A DNA stretch of 64,000 nt, from positions 20,818,527-20,882,526 of the forward strand of contig OX465588.1 in the NCBI GenBank assembly GCA_950022655.1, written 5' to 3'. This document shows, one piece after another, positions 1 to 11,353 of the stretch. The stretch comes from Alentia gelatinosa. Taxonomy: Eukaryota; Annelida; Polychaeta; Phyllodocida; Polynoidae. Every line of letters starts with the position of its first letter. Position 1 is the first letter of the stretch. The position numbers and the translations under genes are program-made. Below the pieces are notes generated by a model. The model was not told the origin of the DNA, did no database searches, and was given only the letters and a program-made list of their open reading frames with translations.

Positions 1-59
1 ACAGAGATGACCTCTGAACTACACATGAGGAGGCTGATGTTTACATGGTTTCCTAGGCA

Positions 60-832
60 ATGAAATTGGCAAGGAACAAGAACAGCTTGGTGCAGGTCAT
101 ATCTAATGATACAGATGTATTTGTGTTGGTTCTCCATTTTTATTTCATCATGGGAAAGAAATCCCTTGTAGCTATGCAGGGTACACATTTGTCAAGGGCA
201 GTGATAGATATTGGTGCAACAGTAAAGGCTCATAAGAAAATCATCTTCAGTCTTCTCGCTGCCCATGCTTTAACCGGTTGTGATAGTGTTCCTCAGTTGT
301 GGGGCATTGGGAAAACCAAAGCAATTAAAGCTTTGAGCAATGGATACTTTCTACCAAGTCTGGGCAACCAAAGAGCTGATTGGGGAACTGTTATGAAGGA
401 AGCATCGGCCTTCATTGCTGCATGTTATGGCTGCAAAAATGAAATCTCACCTACAATGTCAGATGTACGGGTCAAGATCTGGACATGAAGAACATCATCT
501 GCTTCAGTGAAAGCATCACCACTCAAGTCACTACCACCAACAACAGAATGTTTTGAAGAGAATGTGAAAAGGGCACATGCTACAACTTGCATATGGCTGG
601 CTGCACTAAAGGAAGATCCCCCTGAACTAGATGTGTTCAAGATGGGTTACATGTTGGATCCCATCACAAAGATGATTGTCCCAGTCTGGACAACTTCCTC
701 CATCAGTTTCCCCTGCTCCCCCACAAGTGCTTAATATGATTAAGTGTGTTTATGCCACAGATGAGCCCTGCCCCATTAGATGTGGATGTGTAAGTGTGCC
801 ATATAGCTGTTCACCTTTCTGAAGGGGCACCA
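60..832 (+). pseudogene. Broken FEN/XPG-like nuclease relative, probably transposon-derived
   Basis: Three reading frames must be joined to follow one protein: 60-488, then about 507-720, then about 715-832. The first part shows an N-D-T-D-V-F-V-L acidic motif, then HALTGCDSVP followed by LWGIGKTKAIKAL, which resembles the helix-hairpin-helix region of FEN1/XPG nucleases. The second part has SLPPTTECFEENVKRAHATT, and the third ends in a cysteine-rich tail (IKCVYATDEPCPIRCGC), an order I recall from multicopy uncharacterised proteins of corals, bivalves and fish. The stop at 486-488 and the frame change near 720 break it, so it is a remnant. Its 5' end lies outside the window or is missing. 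The family link is from motif memory, not from a search. Confidence 0.5.
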
Positions 833-933
833 TCTTGTAGAAACCCATGGACAAAACATATTTTCTATTCAGACAGTGATGATGAATCAGATGAAGAGAA
901 AAACTGAAGTCAGTTGCCAATACATAGATAGTA

Positions 934-1112
934 CAGTAGAACCCCGCGTAAGCGGACACCCTCCGTTCCGGGCCAAAGTGTCCGCTTACGCGGGGTGTCC
1001 GCTTTCGCGAGGTTAGAATAAACACCTTATATAGGGAACCATTCCAAGCAATGGTGTCCGTTAATGCGGGGTGTCCGCTTACGCGGGGTGTCTGTTAGGT
1101 GGGGTTCTACTG
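934..1112. mobile_element. pogo-like MITE with TA target duplication
   Basis: The element starts CAGTAGAACCCCGCGTAAGC and ends GTGGGGTTCTACTG in inverted orientation, flanked by TA on both sides (932-933 and 1113-1114). The inside repeats the block GTCCGCTTACGCGGGGTGTC in both orientations. TIRs beginning CAGTRGAACC with a TA duplication are typical of pogo/Tigger elements of the Tc1/mariner group. It is too short to code for a transposase. Confidence 0.7.
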
Positions 1113-1114
1113 TA

Positions 1115-3440
1115 TATAGATACCTTGGTCAGTGTTTTCTCAGTGTGTCATATTTTGAAGCGTCAGTTAACATAAAACCTTGCCTTTTTTTACTTTTTTC
1201 TGAGCTTTGAAATCATTACCAAGCCTCTGGTATGGAATGTAAGATGTGTAAATTTTAAGGAGTGATGTAGAAATATTCTGTTCTGCACACCTATTGCATT
1301 TCATCTAATAAATTTTATAGTTTTACATTAAATGACAAAATTGACCTTGATTTGACCTTCACCTGACTTTTCAAGGTCAAATGTTCCATCAATCTTTCCA
1401 TATGTAATTGTGTTCATCAAATATCGGATTCCTTTTGAGAATAATTCATAAAATGTGATTTACTTTGAAATTGAGTTTAAATAAATATATTCATTTGATT
1501 ATTTTCCATTTTTTTATGTTTTTTATTTAAAACGCTCATATCTCAAAATGTACCAGCCTGTACAAACTGGCACGAAGCAGATTCGGAATCGGGAGATTCA
1601 GGAGCTCCAGATTCAATAATAAAACATCGTATGTACTCTGAAACACACTTCCCCTAACCTGCTTCAGGACTACAAATCTACACATCATGGACATGTTTCA
1701 CTAGTTTTGTAACAAAAGTGAAGATAGACATGACAGGTCCCTGGTGGCTGATTGGCATCTCAGTGCATAGATACAAGGGTCCGCAAAAAGTAGAACTCAG
1801 AATCTGTGCTAGGAGAGTGTGATGTGAGATGATGTCATAAGCAACTCCTTAAGCAATTTGCTTAGGTAATTTGAATTGCTCTGATATTGTGATTCTATTT
1901 GATGTCCATGAAAGGGGTGAGATAAATCCAAAACCGTGCGCGAATCACAATACTCCACTCTTTTGAATCATCAGTTAACTTTGCCTCGATGATGATTGCA
2001 CATCTAAACTTGTGGTGAATTGCTTATTCATACGATTCTTGAGCCAGATCTATATCAATCTATATCAACGAAGACTGTAGTTACTTGTGCACTGAAAAGT
2101 CTATTCTTATTTTTAGATGTAAGCAGCATCATTAATCGATGTTCAGAAAAAATGATAGAAATCCAAGAGCTGATCTATTATCGCTCAGCAGAATACCTCT
2201 GCCGCCTGCACATTAGCAAGGAGGCCTGGGTTGTAATGGGTTATTGATGACTTGTCAATCATTCTTGAGAAGCCGCCATCCCTCTAGCCCTGCTCTTAGA
2301 GATAGCGTGGCGCACCACCTTATTGGTCATTGATCCAACCAAGGACTGTGCAGTGTGAGTCAGTAGGCCTAGGTCATGCATAAATCCACGATTTTGATGA
2401 ATGAACGTTCGAGCCTGTCATGAATGCCATACCTTTACAGGCGCCGGTGACTACGTCTTGTGGTTTATGTCCTTGTCGTTGCTCCTCGATGTATAATGAT
2501 GAATTACAATTCTCCAGAAAACTAGGATAAATGGTATGTTCATCATTGATGAATGAGTGTTGAATTATATGAAAAATATCTAACAATTAAAATGCTAGGG
2601 TTTTATCCAGTCAGTATTTAATTGCTGTAACCCACTTGGCACCCAGGCAACCAGCCAGTCCTAAACCTGCCCATGCATGGTCCAAATATATGAAGCACCA
2701 ATGGTATTTCGGTCTGAACACGGCCCTAAAAGACACTGATACATTGGTACTTTGCACCTTACCAATGTCCTCGAGTCGGCAGCAGATACTGAAGGGTTAC
2801 GCCTTGCAGTAAGCTGAGAGTCTATGTAATCTCTCTTACCTTCACACCGAGTATCTGAGCGTGTTTTCCCGTGCTCAATAAAGGATTGCCGTTATATAAT
2901 ATCTGGCAGTGATTAATGCACTAATAGAGCAACTAAAGGTTATTGATTTGAATACCAAGCAAATGTAATTATATCTGCATTCCATGCCAAGCTAGGACTT
3001 TTTTTTTTATTAAAATCTTTTTATCAACCACAACCACAGTATCACGCAGTCAGGAATGTTAGCTCGCCGCGTCCTATCGTCTTCTGACGTAAGAGGCTGT
3101 GGCATTTATTACGATTCTAGTGACATTTCAATTCGTCAGCTACTGCACCAGTACAGCTTGGTTTCTTGGATGAGGATTTTAAAGACTCTTAACTAGAAAG
3201 CCGCTAGGCTTGTTTCATGGTACCATTTTAATTGATATTGCCACACAGACGCTTGAGAGAAATGTTCTACTTTTAAGAGGTCGGTTGGCAGAATAACATG
3301 GAATTCCAATATGGATCAAGAGATCCTATTCAAATAGAAAAGCTTTCTTAATCGGTTTTAGTTGATCCTATCACTGCCTTCTAAACAGATTTTTAACGTG
3401 TAAGCAGAGTATTCAGTAAACCATAAGTTTACTTTGCAGA
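1115..3440. other. Non-coding stretch with one fold-back fragment
   Basis: No exon with coding character was found. At about 1905-2040 lies a degenerate repeat (GGGGTGAGATAAA end, then TTTGCCTCGATGATGATTGC) that matches the fold-back element at 35638-35730. A T run followed by A/T-rich sequence sits near 3000. Nothing else is recognisable. Confidence 0.4.
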
Positions 3441-4593
3441 CCTTAAAGCTATATGGTCAATTCTCCCAGATTGTGATCGATGCCCACGTACGGTGACCAA
3501 TAATCCAAAGGGTCGTTTTACTATCTAAAATTAGTTTTATGATATCAGAAACGCTTTTACAGTATGCAGAATTGAGAAATCTGTCAGGGGAACCCTACTT
3601 TCATGTACCTATATCTTGAAAGAAAATTCATAAATCCCTAAAATAGGCATTTTTAGCTCAAAATTCATAGACAAAACCTGTATATCTATATTTTGAAGAC
3701 CTCTTATACATTTGTAACTATAAATATTTATCTGGTCTGAATATTTCACACCCACAAATGTGTTGCAGAACTTATAAAACATAATAAATGTTTAATAAGG
3801 GAAATTTGTATGTAGTCTAGGTGTAAAAAATCAGTGGTGAAGGGTATGTCACCGTACATGGGCAAGCCATATTAAAAGGTACAAAAATTATAGAAAAGTA
3901 CTTTTTTGAGTACTTTTTAACCCTCCAGGTAAAAGAGGTATGTTAACAGATTTCATAACATCTGTAGTGTATAAATTAATTCTCCCATCAAATATACCAC
4001 AGCCAAATGAACATGGGTGGTGAAATTTATTTGGTCACCATACATGGGCAGAAATTATTAGGTGTTGCTTATGTAAGGAAAAATATTTACATTATTAGTG
4101 AATGATATTTTATACATAAATAGAGTATTATGGAACCATTAACATCTGCAATTTGCAAGGACTTCAGGCATTTAATACCAAGAAACATACATGTGTTTTT
4201 ATTTATGTCACCGTACGTGGGTCGGTCACCGTACGTGGGCATTATGTTCTGAATAATATCAATCAACTTTAATTTTCTCAATATGATTAAAGATTCATTT
4301 TCTGATAATGAAAGTCTGATTCTGCTAAAAAGTAACAACCAATATTTACCCTGAAACCTTATTGAACCCACGTGACCACGTACGGTGACATATAGGTTAT
4401 AAGGTTAAATTCATTCAGTTAAAAAAATAATTTCCCATAAAGATTAGTGTTCCCAACTTTCACAAATATAAGGTATCGTCTCCTACCATATATTTCCACA
4501 TTTTCATGAAGATATAACTAGTTTGAATTTTTGGTCACCGTACATGGGCATCGATCACGATCTGGGAGAATTGACCATATGTGCTGTTTAAGG
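3441..4593. mobile_element. Non-autonomous DNA element with long TIRs and iterated 16-mer
   Basis: The left end (about 3441-3499) and right end (about 4533-4593) are inverted copies over about 55 bases, sharing ATGGTCAATTCTCCCAGAT and GATCGATGCCCA. The motif TCACCGTACRTGGGCA or its complement occurs at the ends and again inside near 3850, 4036, 4208, 4225 and 4370. Repeated subterminal motifs of this kind are often transposase binding sites. The inside is A/T-rich and has no transposase. The minus-strand open frame of 94 codons at 4087-4371 is not coding-like. Confidence 0.65.
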
Positions 4594-4755
4594 AGACATA
4601 TAGGAGATATGTGAGTCTAAATGAGGGGACAAGTGGGGGCGCTCACACGTAAGCTGCACACAGCTGTTACCAGGGCAGAGGTCACCAGGGAGTGAATACC
4701 ACCCAGACACCCTCCTCACTCGCCCTACAGTCAACTGCCCCATGCAGTCTTCAGC

Positions 4756-5358
4756 TAAAGCCCAATACATATCTACCGATTTCGTGACATTTATGTACCT
4801 TTGTCAGCGACAAACGGACGGTAATTTGACTCAGGCGAGGCATCCTAACGTAGTCAGCCATAGTCGGTGGATGTAGCACAGCTAGGCAAGGGTCAGGCAA
4901 CGTTTGGTGAACCTGGGAAGAGTTCACTGACTCCTATACGTTTTTTTGGGTTTTTTTATCAAGACGTGTTTATTCAAAAGAAAAGGAGATTAGTGTTCAT
5001 CTGACTTAACAGACGATCTTCCACACTAATTCCTGAAGACTACACAATAAAGCCCAATGCCCATCTACCGATTTCGGAACATTCATGTACCTTTGTCGGC
5101 GACAAACGGACAGTAATTTGTCTCAGCCAAGGCATCCTAATGGAGTCGGCCGTAGTCGGTAGATGTAGGACAGCTAGGCAAGTGTGAGCCACCGATTAGT
5201 AGACAGATTTGCTTAGGACTAATATCCACCACCCCATCTCCTCAATGTCCGCAGATCGAGCGAAGAGTTACGAAATTTGCCTGCGACGAGTTCACCGACT
5301 CCTATACGATTTGCAAACTAATCGCTCAACCCTGAATCGGTAGATGGGCATCAAGCTT
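4756..5358. repeat. Two direct copies of a MITE, one truncated
   Basis: Copy 1 (about 4756-4940) and copy 2 (about 5049-5358) share ATCTACCGATTTCG, TGTACCTTTGTC, GCGACAAACGGAC and CAGCTAGGCAAG in the same order and orientation. Copy 2 is complete: it begins with GCCCATCTACCGATT and ends with the inverted form AATCGGTAGATGGGC. Copy 1 lacks its right end. No coding capacity. Confidence 0.6.
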
Positions 5359-5459
5359 TAGACAGGACAATACAGACAACACCACATATATCGGAGATAA
5401 TTTTCTATCACAATGATCTACATTCAAGTAGATTCTAGAATATTATCATTTATATTCAG

Positions 5460-7870
5460 AAATTCCTTTAAATGATTCTTGAAATTATCTCCAACTTTTT
5501 TTGTTTGGATTTCCTCAGGTAATTTGTCCCATATGCGTATGCCAAATGAAAGGGCTGACAGCTTATACTTTTCAGTATTAGGTTTTCTATTTTTGAGACA
5601 ATTTTTCCAGTTTTTCTCGTTTCCTTTACAGGTTTTTCTTCACAGTTATCTTGATCAGTAGTCCACCATTTGATAATTGACATTAGATGACATGTCCGTT
5701 TAAAATCTAGAGTTCTTATTTTACAATGTTCCAATAGATCGATTGTTGAGATTCTATCGCGTAATTTCTTTCCTATAGCAACTCATAGGCTTTTATTAAG
5801 TAATACTTGCATTTTTTCAATTGCGTTTTTCCCATTAATGTAAAAATGACATCACTATACTCTTAGTATAGGGAGAAGCATTTGTTTCGCTAACTAAATC
5901 CGTTTGAACTCATTTAATAGATACCTTAACTTACAAAATTTGAAGAATTTTAAAGAATATTCTTTTAGAATCTTTTCAAAATGTATATTTAATTTAAGTC
6001 TGTTATCAATCAATAATCCAAGACATCTGTAATGGTTCACCACCCCTAGCTTTTCAGTTCCCAGAATAATAATACAGTTTTCATCTATCTTTGTCATTAT
6101 GTTATGGTGCCACATAACCTTTGTTTCATTATAATTTATCCTAAGTTTATTTGCAGTTATTCATTTTTGCAATTCATTTAAATCCTTTTCCAGCTCGGTC
6201 TTCACTTCATATTGGGTCTGTCCCGTTGTTACTAAGGCTATGTCATCAGCATACATTATTATTTTACTATTTTTAATATTTACAGGTAAGTTCTTTATAA
6301 AGATTATAAAGAGCAAAGGTTCCAATATAGATCCTTGCGGCACCCCAGTATCAGTGTGGACCCAGTTTGAGATAAGTCCATTTAACTTTGTTCTTTGTAG
6401 CCTATTTGTTAGGTAATTTTCTATTATTTCAATTAGACAGTCAGGTAAATGTATTTTTTTAAGCTTCATTAATAACAATTTATGATCCACGCTGTCAAAT
6501 GCCTTTTTTAAGTCAATATAGCTACTACAGACAAATTTTTTGTTATCTAAAGAGTTTAATATAAATTGCATTAGTTTAAAAATAGCTTGTGCTGTAGACC
6601 TCCCTGGCAAAAAAACGAATTGGCCATCAGATATTAAGTTATAACTTTGACAGTGTGTTAGTACTACCATATGAATAATTTTTTCAAATACCTTCGAAAT
6701 GAATGGGAGTACAGAGATTGGTCGCCAGTTACCGAATTCTTTCAGATTCCCTTCTTTTGGTAACGTTGTTATATTAGCTTTTTTCAAACAATCCGGAAAA
6801 TATCTATCATTTAACATCTTAACAATAAAAATTATAAACTCATCGACTCCATATAATAATTTTTTATTCATGAATCCTGATAAAATGAGTTCAATACCAG
6901 TACTTTTTCCATTTTCAAAGCTTCTCAAAATTTTGTGATTGTTTCTTCAGGAACTGCTTCATTAAACAATGTATTAACATCCATGTCAATTGGAACAATA
7001 CCGTCTTGTATTTTTTCATTTGAGTCTTCTCTGATTTCCTGGCTTGTATCATTTGTTTCATCATTACATTTACCTGATTTAGAAAAGAAAATATTTAAAT
7101 TTTCCGAGATTTCGTTTAGATTTTCATAAGCCATTACTGGATAATCTACTTTTTCATTTTTACTAGGATTCCAAATTCTGTTTACTTTCCGCCAAAATTT
7201 TGCAGGGTTTTTTATATTTGCACCTAGATGTTTGCATATCAAATTCGATTTATTTTTTCTGATTTCTTTTCGAATCTGATCCCTTAAGCTTCTAACAGCA
7301 TGTAATAATCTGTTGAATTCCTGGTCTTCTGGTTTCATCTTGTGTAGTCGCTCTAGACATTTTTTTTGTTTCTCAATTTTTTCAGCTATACTTTTCGTTA
7401 GCGCAATACCGTTATTGCTACGTACATGTATATTTAGTCTTAATAGGCATCTCGTTGTCTATCACATTTTCTAGGTTATTGATAAAGATTTCACAAGATT
7501 CCTCTGCATTCTGGACATCTTCCGATTTCAAAGTATTGTTTATTATAGTTTTTGCAAACTTATCAGTGTCAGTTAATTTTGTTCGTATTGTTATTTTAAT
7601 TCTAGGGTGGGATTCATGGGCCTTTTTTCTTAAACAGTATATAATAACATGGTCTGATATATAGAAATTAACATCTACTGATTCATTTATGAATTTAGAA
7701 TTACTGTAAATATGATCAATTGTACTTTTGTATCTCTTGTTGATATAGGTGTCTTTTGTTTTAGTTATTTGTAAACCGGTTTCTAGTAGGAACTTTTTCA
7801 TTACTTTATACTTGGGACACGTTACAGCTGTACATTGTGCTGGCAATGCTAATAGGAATATCACAAGCTT
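5460..7870 (-). mobile_element. 5'-truncated LINE retrotransposon, CR1/Jockey-like
   Basis: Four minus-strand open pieces follow in order. At 7864-7418 lies the C-terminal part of an apurinic-type endonuclease (STIDHIYSNSKF, then ISDHVIIY). At 7338-6925 is the linker region (NPAKFWRKVNRIW). At 6928-6161 is the reverse transcriptase. At 6115-5894 and about 5734-5468 is the C-terminal region (YRCLGLLIDNRLKLNIHFEK). The pieces are in different frames or separated by stops, so this copy is dead. The beginning of the endonuclease is missing, as in most LINE insertions. Clade assignment to the CR1/Jockey group is inference from the RT motifs. Confidence 0.8.
6161..6928 (-). pseudogene. Reverse transcriptase domain of the LINE remnant
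   Basis: The 255-codon open frame covers most of a non-LTR reverse transcriptase. Visible motifs in order are NWRPISVLPFISKVFEKI (fingers), DLKKAFDSVDH (first catalytic Asp), TGVPQGSILEPLLFIIFI, and YADD at about residues 226-229, the catalytic pair. The frame stops 26 residues after YADD, where the family continues into the thumb; the rest is found out of frame downstream at 6115-5894. It continues the linker frame at 7338-6925, overlapping it by four bases in another frame. Confidence 0.8.
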
Positions 7871-8293
7871 AATTACAGCATTTATGTAATCATATATATG
7901 TGTATGTTCTCATAATGATTGAGCCTTCCTTATGGAGTCCCTTGGAGAATGGCGACTGAATTCCGTGGGGACGCGGGAGTCACGTGGTTTGGTAAGAACT
8001 CCGGGGGAGAGTGAAAACCTTCCCACTCAAATTACTCCCAACGAGTTGGGAACAATGCGCTGCTCGCACCTTGCTAATAGAAATAAACCTTCATTGTCCC
8101 CAACTCCAGTATCATCATTTAAGACAGGTTTAACACGGACCTTGCTGTACTATACTGAGATGATACAGCATAAAGTAACCATCATCAACAGCGTTACTTT
8201 GATACGAAATTTATTATTTTAATAAACAAATAGAAAAAAGACGATGATGTGATAAAAGTTAAAGAAAAGTGTCAGCAAAGTGTTAGCAACTAA

Positions 8294-8477
8294 GGCCCAG
8301 CGTCCATTGAGCTCCTGATACCCTACGATAGACCTTTTGTATGCGTGCATCGGGATGCATCATCAGGTGTATCGGCTTCGGATTAAAGTTGACTTTCGAA
8401 CGCGATATATAATTGGTGTCTGGAGATGAACAATAAGGCCTATCTTATTGTATCGGGAGTTCAGTGGACGCTGGGCC
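8294..8477. mobile_element. Diverged PIF/Harbinger-like MITE
   Basis: The ends GGCCCAGCGTCCA and TGGACGCTGGGCC are inverted copies. The left flank is TAA and the right flank TGA, a near match to the 3-base TWA duplication of PIF/Harbinger elements. Its right-hand part (AAGGCCTATC, TATCGGGAG, then CAGTGGAC) matches the fragment at 61962-62009, and its ends resemble the copies at 23001 and 31609. Confidence 0.5.
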
Positions 8478-9959
8478 TGAGTCAGAGGTGAAATTTGCTA
8501 ATTAGTTGGCAGTGCACTGACGATACCAAATGATTCATTTCGTGAGTCGTAAGGGGTGTTTTACTACTCTTTAACTACACTTTAGCTGTAAAGACAGTTT
8601 TAGTGAAGGTCTGTCCTCGCGAACGAAGCATAGCAAATGTGGTAAACAAAATGGACCAAAATCCTTCATACCCTCGTCCACTTACAGAAAAATGTCCTAA
8701 TGGAAGACCCTGGAGGTCTCGGAGGTGATTCCAATTAAGCATTGTTTGTCATTAAAACTAATAGAAATATGTTTATCGTGGTATTTAATACAAAACGGCA
8801 GTGATAGAGGGAAAATACCTAAAATATTTAGATAACTATAAATGATGAAAACCCCACAATATGGCATTGCCTGCAGTGATTAGAAACTCTCCTCCAGAGG
8901 GAGCCCCAAGCCTGTCTGACAGTCTATTTGTCCTAGCCGGGGATCAAATTCACGTGGAAGAGTCTAATTATACCGGATTTCTCTCCCCATAGACATCACC
9001 AGTTATTAGACGTGAATGACCTCCTCTCCGCAGATAACTCTTAGATCCCAGGTGGGATCCCTGGTGGAATATTCAGCCAGGAACAAAATATTTTATACGG
9101 ACCCCTGGAATTTTCCAAACGCCGACGCAGAATTCAGCTGTCATCAGAATAAAAGACTTTTATCTGTATACTCCTCTCTAATTTGTGTCATCAGAATTAG
9201 ACATTAATTAATGTTCTTCTTCGTGAGATTTGAAATCTCATAGAGGAAAGGAACAAGTTTGAGGATTTGTGTCCATTGTGAAAGGAAAAACGTGAGTTAC
9301 TCTCAAGAAACAAATAACGTCATTGACTTCATTTGAATAAAAGTAAATTATGCAATATTGCACCATTCCTTTGCTGGTTTGATTTGACAATTACATATCA
9401 TAGAACTATTTGGCAACTTTGAGCATGAAACAGCACTAAGGCTAGTTAGATATAATCGAGCCAGCATAACAAACTTAACAAGGAAGTACGTCCTGCGGAA
9501 ATTAACGGGATGTCAAATACAGGAGTCGGGAATGGGACATCAGGACAAGTATAGGTGCTCAGTAAACAAATATCTGTGTCTTGATAAAGGGAATATGAGT
9601 ACTTTCTGACGAATCTAGCTAAACCAGTGTTTCTCGATGCATATTTCCCCTATAACAAACCTTATATAAAGGAGGACTATTTACGATCTAGAACGTATTA
9701 CGAACGACAAAGTTGCTTCTGATTTCAGAAAAACCAGGTGGAATCCTTCCTGCTCAGGAAATGTGATTCTGATTTCAGGTCATCATATTCATACAACTTG
9801 TTTAGCACAATGGGATAGAATTGAAAAGAAGCATAGGAATTAAACTTGCTGTAGAGGCCGCTGAGACAAAGGCGGTTGAGCAGCTCAGAGCAAGTGAAGT
9901 GGTGCCCTCTAGCTTCTTATCCCAGAATTAGAGCGTTCAGCTCCTTTAGTTCCCTCTAA

Positions 9960-10700
9960 AAGTCTGTTTCCATTGGCCGACAAAAACGCCGTAGATTATT
10001 TTAGCTCCCCTTTAAGTCTGTTTCTATTAACTGATTTTGGCTTTAGAGCAATTTTCCACTGGCAAACTATTTTGAAACCGCCGACACAAGATCGGTAAAT
10101 GGAGACAGACATGCAGACAAGTGTTCACCGATTTATTGTGCATAGATTATGCAATAAGGCCACCACCGCGATGGCCACTGCTCTCTCGGTAAAGGCCCGT
10201 TTCCATTGGCCGACGAAAACGGTGTAGACTTTCTTAGCTCTTCTAATACCCTATTTATGTACATTTTGCGTCAGCAGCGGTAAATGTTCGTCAGTGGTCC
10301 TTGACAGTATATCGGTGATGGCCAATGGAAATGGGCTATAAGGAAAACACAAAAAATCCACACCGTTTTCGTCGGCTATTGGCCGACGAAAACGGCGGAG
10401 ACCTTTTGAGTTACCCAGAAAGGCTGTCGGTGGTGCCACCGCCTGTGCATCCGTATAAAGAAATCGGTGAGGGTAGTAGATTTCACTCAGTGACCAAACT
10501 TTCATTCAGTGGTTGGTGATGCCACATTGCATGATCTTACCAGAAAAGCTCTTGGGTCATTTCACCAGTTGGGTCGTTTCCATTGACCGATTTTGGGTCA
10601 GCAGTGCCTAAAGTCCGTCGGCGGTTTCTGACTGTAGATCGGTGACGGGAAATCGGCCAATGGAAACGGCCTTTATGGAAACGGGCCTTTAGGACCTGTT
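9960..10700. repeat. Nested copies of a TIR repeat (CGTTTCCATTGGCCGA)
   Basis: The sequence TTTCCATTGGCCGA(C) with following AAAACG occurs near 9967 and 10200, and in inverted form (TCGGCCAATGGAAA, TTTTCGTCGGC) near 10315, 10360 and 10650. A 24-base inverted pair GTTTTCGTCGGC/GCCGACGAAAAC meets at about 10362-10393. This looks like several MITEs inserted into each other. No open frame is supported as a gene. Confidence 0.5.
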
Positions 10701-11353
10701 AAATGACAAGGCAAACACTGCACCCTCACCGGTTTTTATATAATGACGTGCAGTCTTTGGCCACCACCAATAGACCTTTAATAGAACTCAATTAATCAGT
10801 GCTGTTTTCGTCGGCCATCGAAAAATGGCTCAGTGAGTATGGTTGGAATACTCAGTGCAGAGTGTTCAGTATAATGAAATTTGTAAAATATCCTGCTTTG
10901 TCGATAAGAAATATTCAATGGGGAACTAGGTGATTAAATGTTCTTTTCAGAGCCAAAGTTGATAGTATGTCACATTGAGAGAGACAATGGAATGTATGTT
11001 TTCAGCAATTATATTTAGAACACTACGAAATTAATATGATTTTCAAAGCAATTCTTATTCCATTTACAAATTAAAAGGCATGTTTCGCTTTTAATGCTTA
11101 CATATAGAATAATATACGAAAGAGGATTTTGCATGATGATTATAAGGGATACAAAGGATGAGCCTCTGTGGGATCTTAATCCTTTTTAATATCTCATTAG
11201 AATTCACAATTTGTCAGACCAATCTGTGTAAATGCAAACCAGAACGAAATCTTTACTTCCATTATTGTATTTATCATAGAAACAAAACCACGTTTTCCAA
11301 TGTTTACATATGTCCGCTGATATTCTACGCAGTAAGGGGCACATGCTTGGGCT

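Larger units (their letters stand above)
7871..11353. other. Non-coding stretch with MITEs
   Basis: No coding exon was found between the LINE and the last exon of gene A. It holds the MITE at 8294-8477 and the repeat cluster at 9960-10700. The open frames here (for example 7932-8222 and 9016-9207, both plus) lack coding character. Confidence 0.4.
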
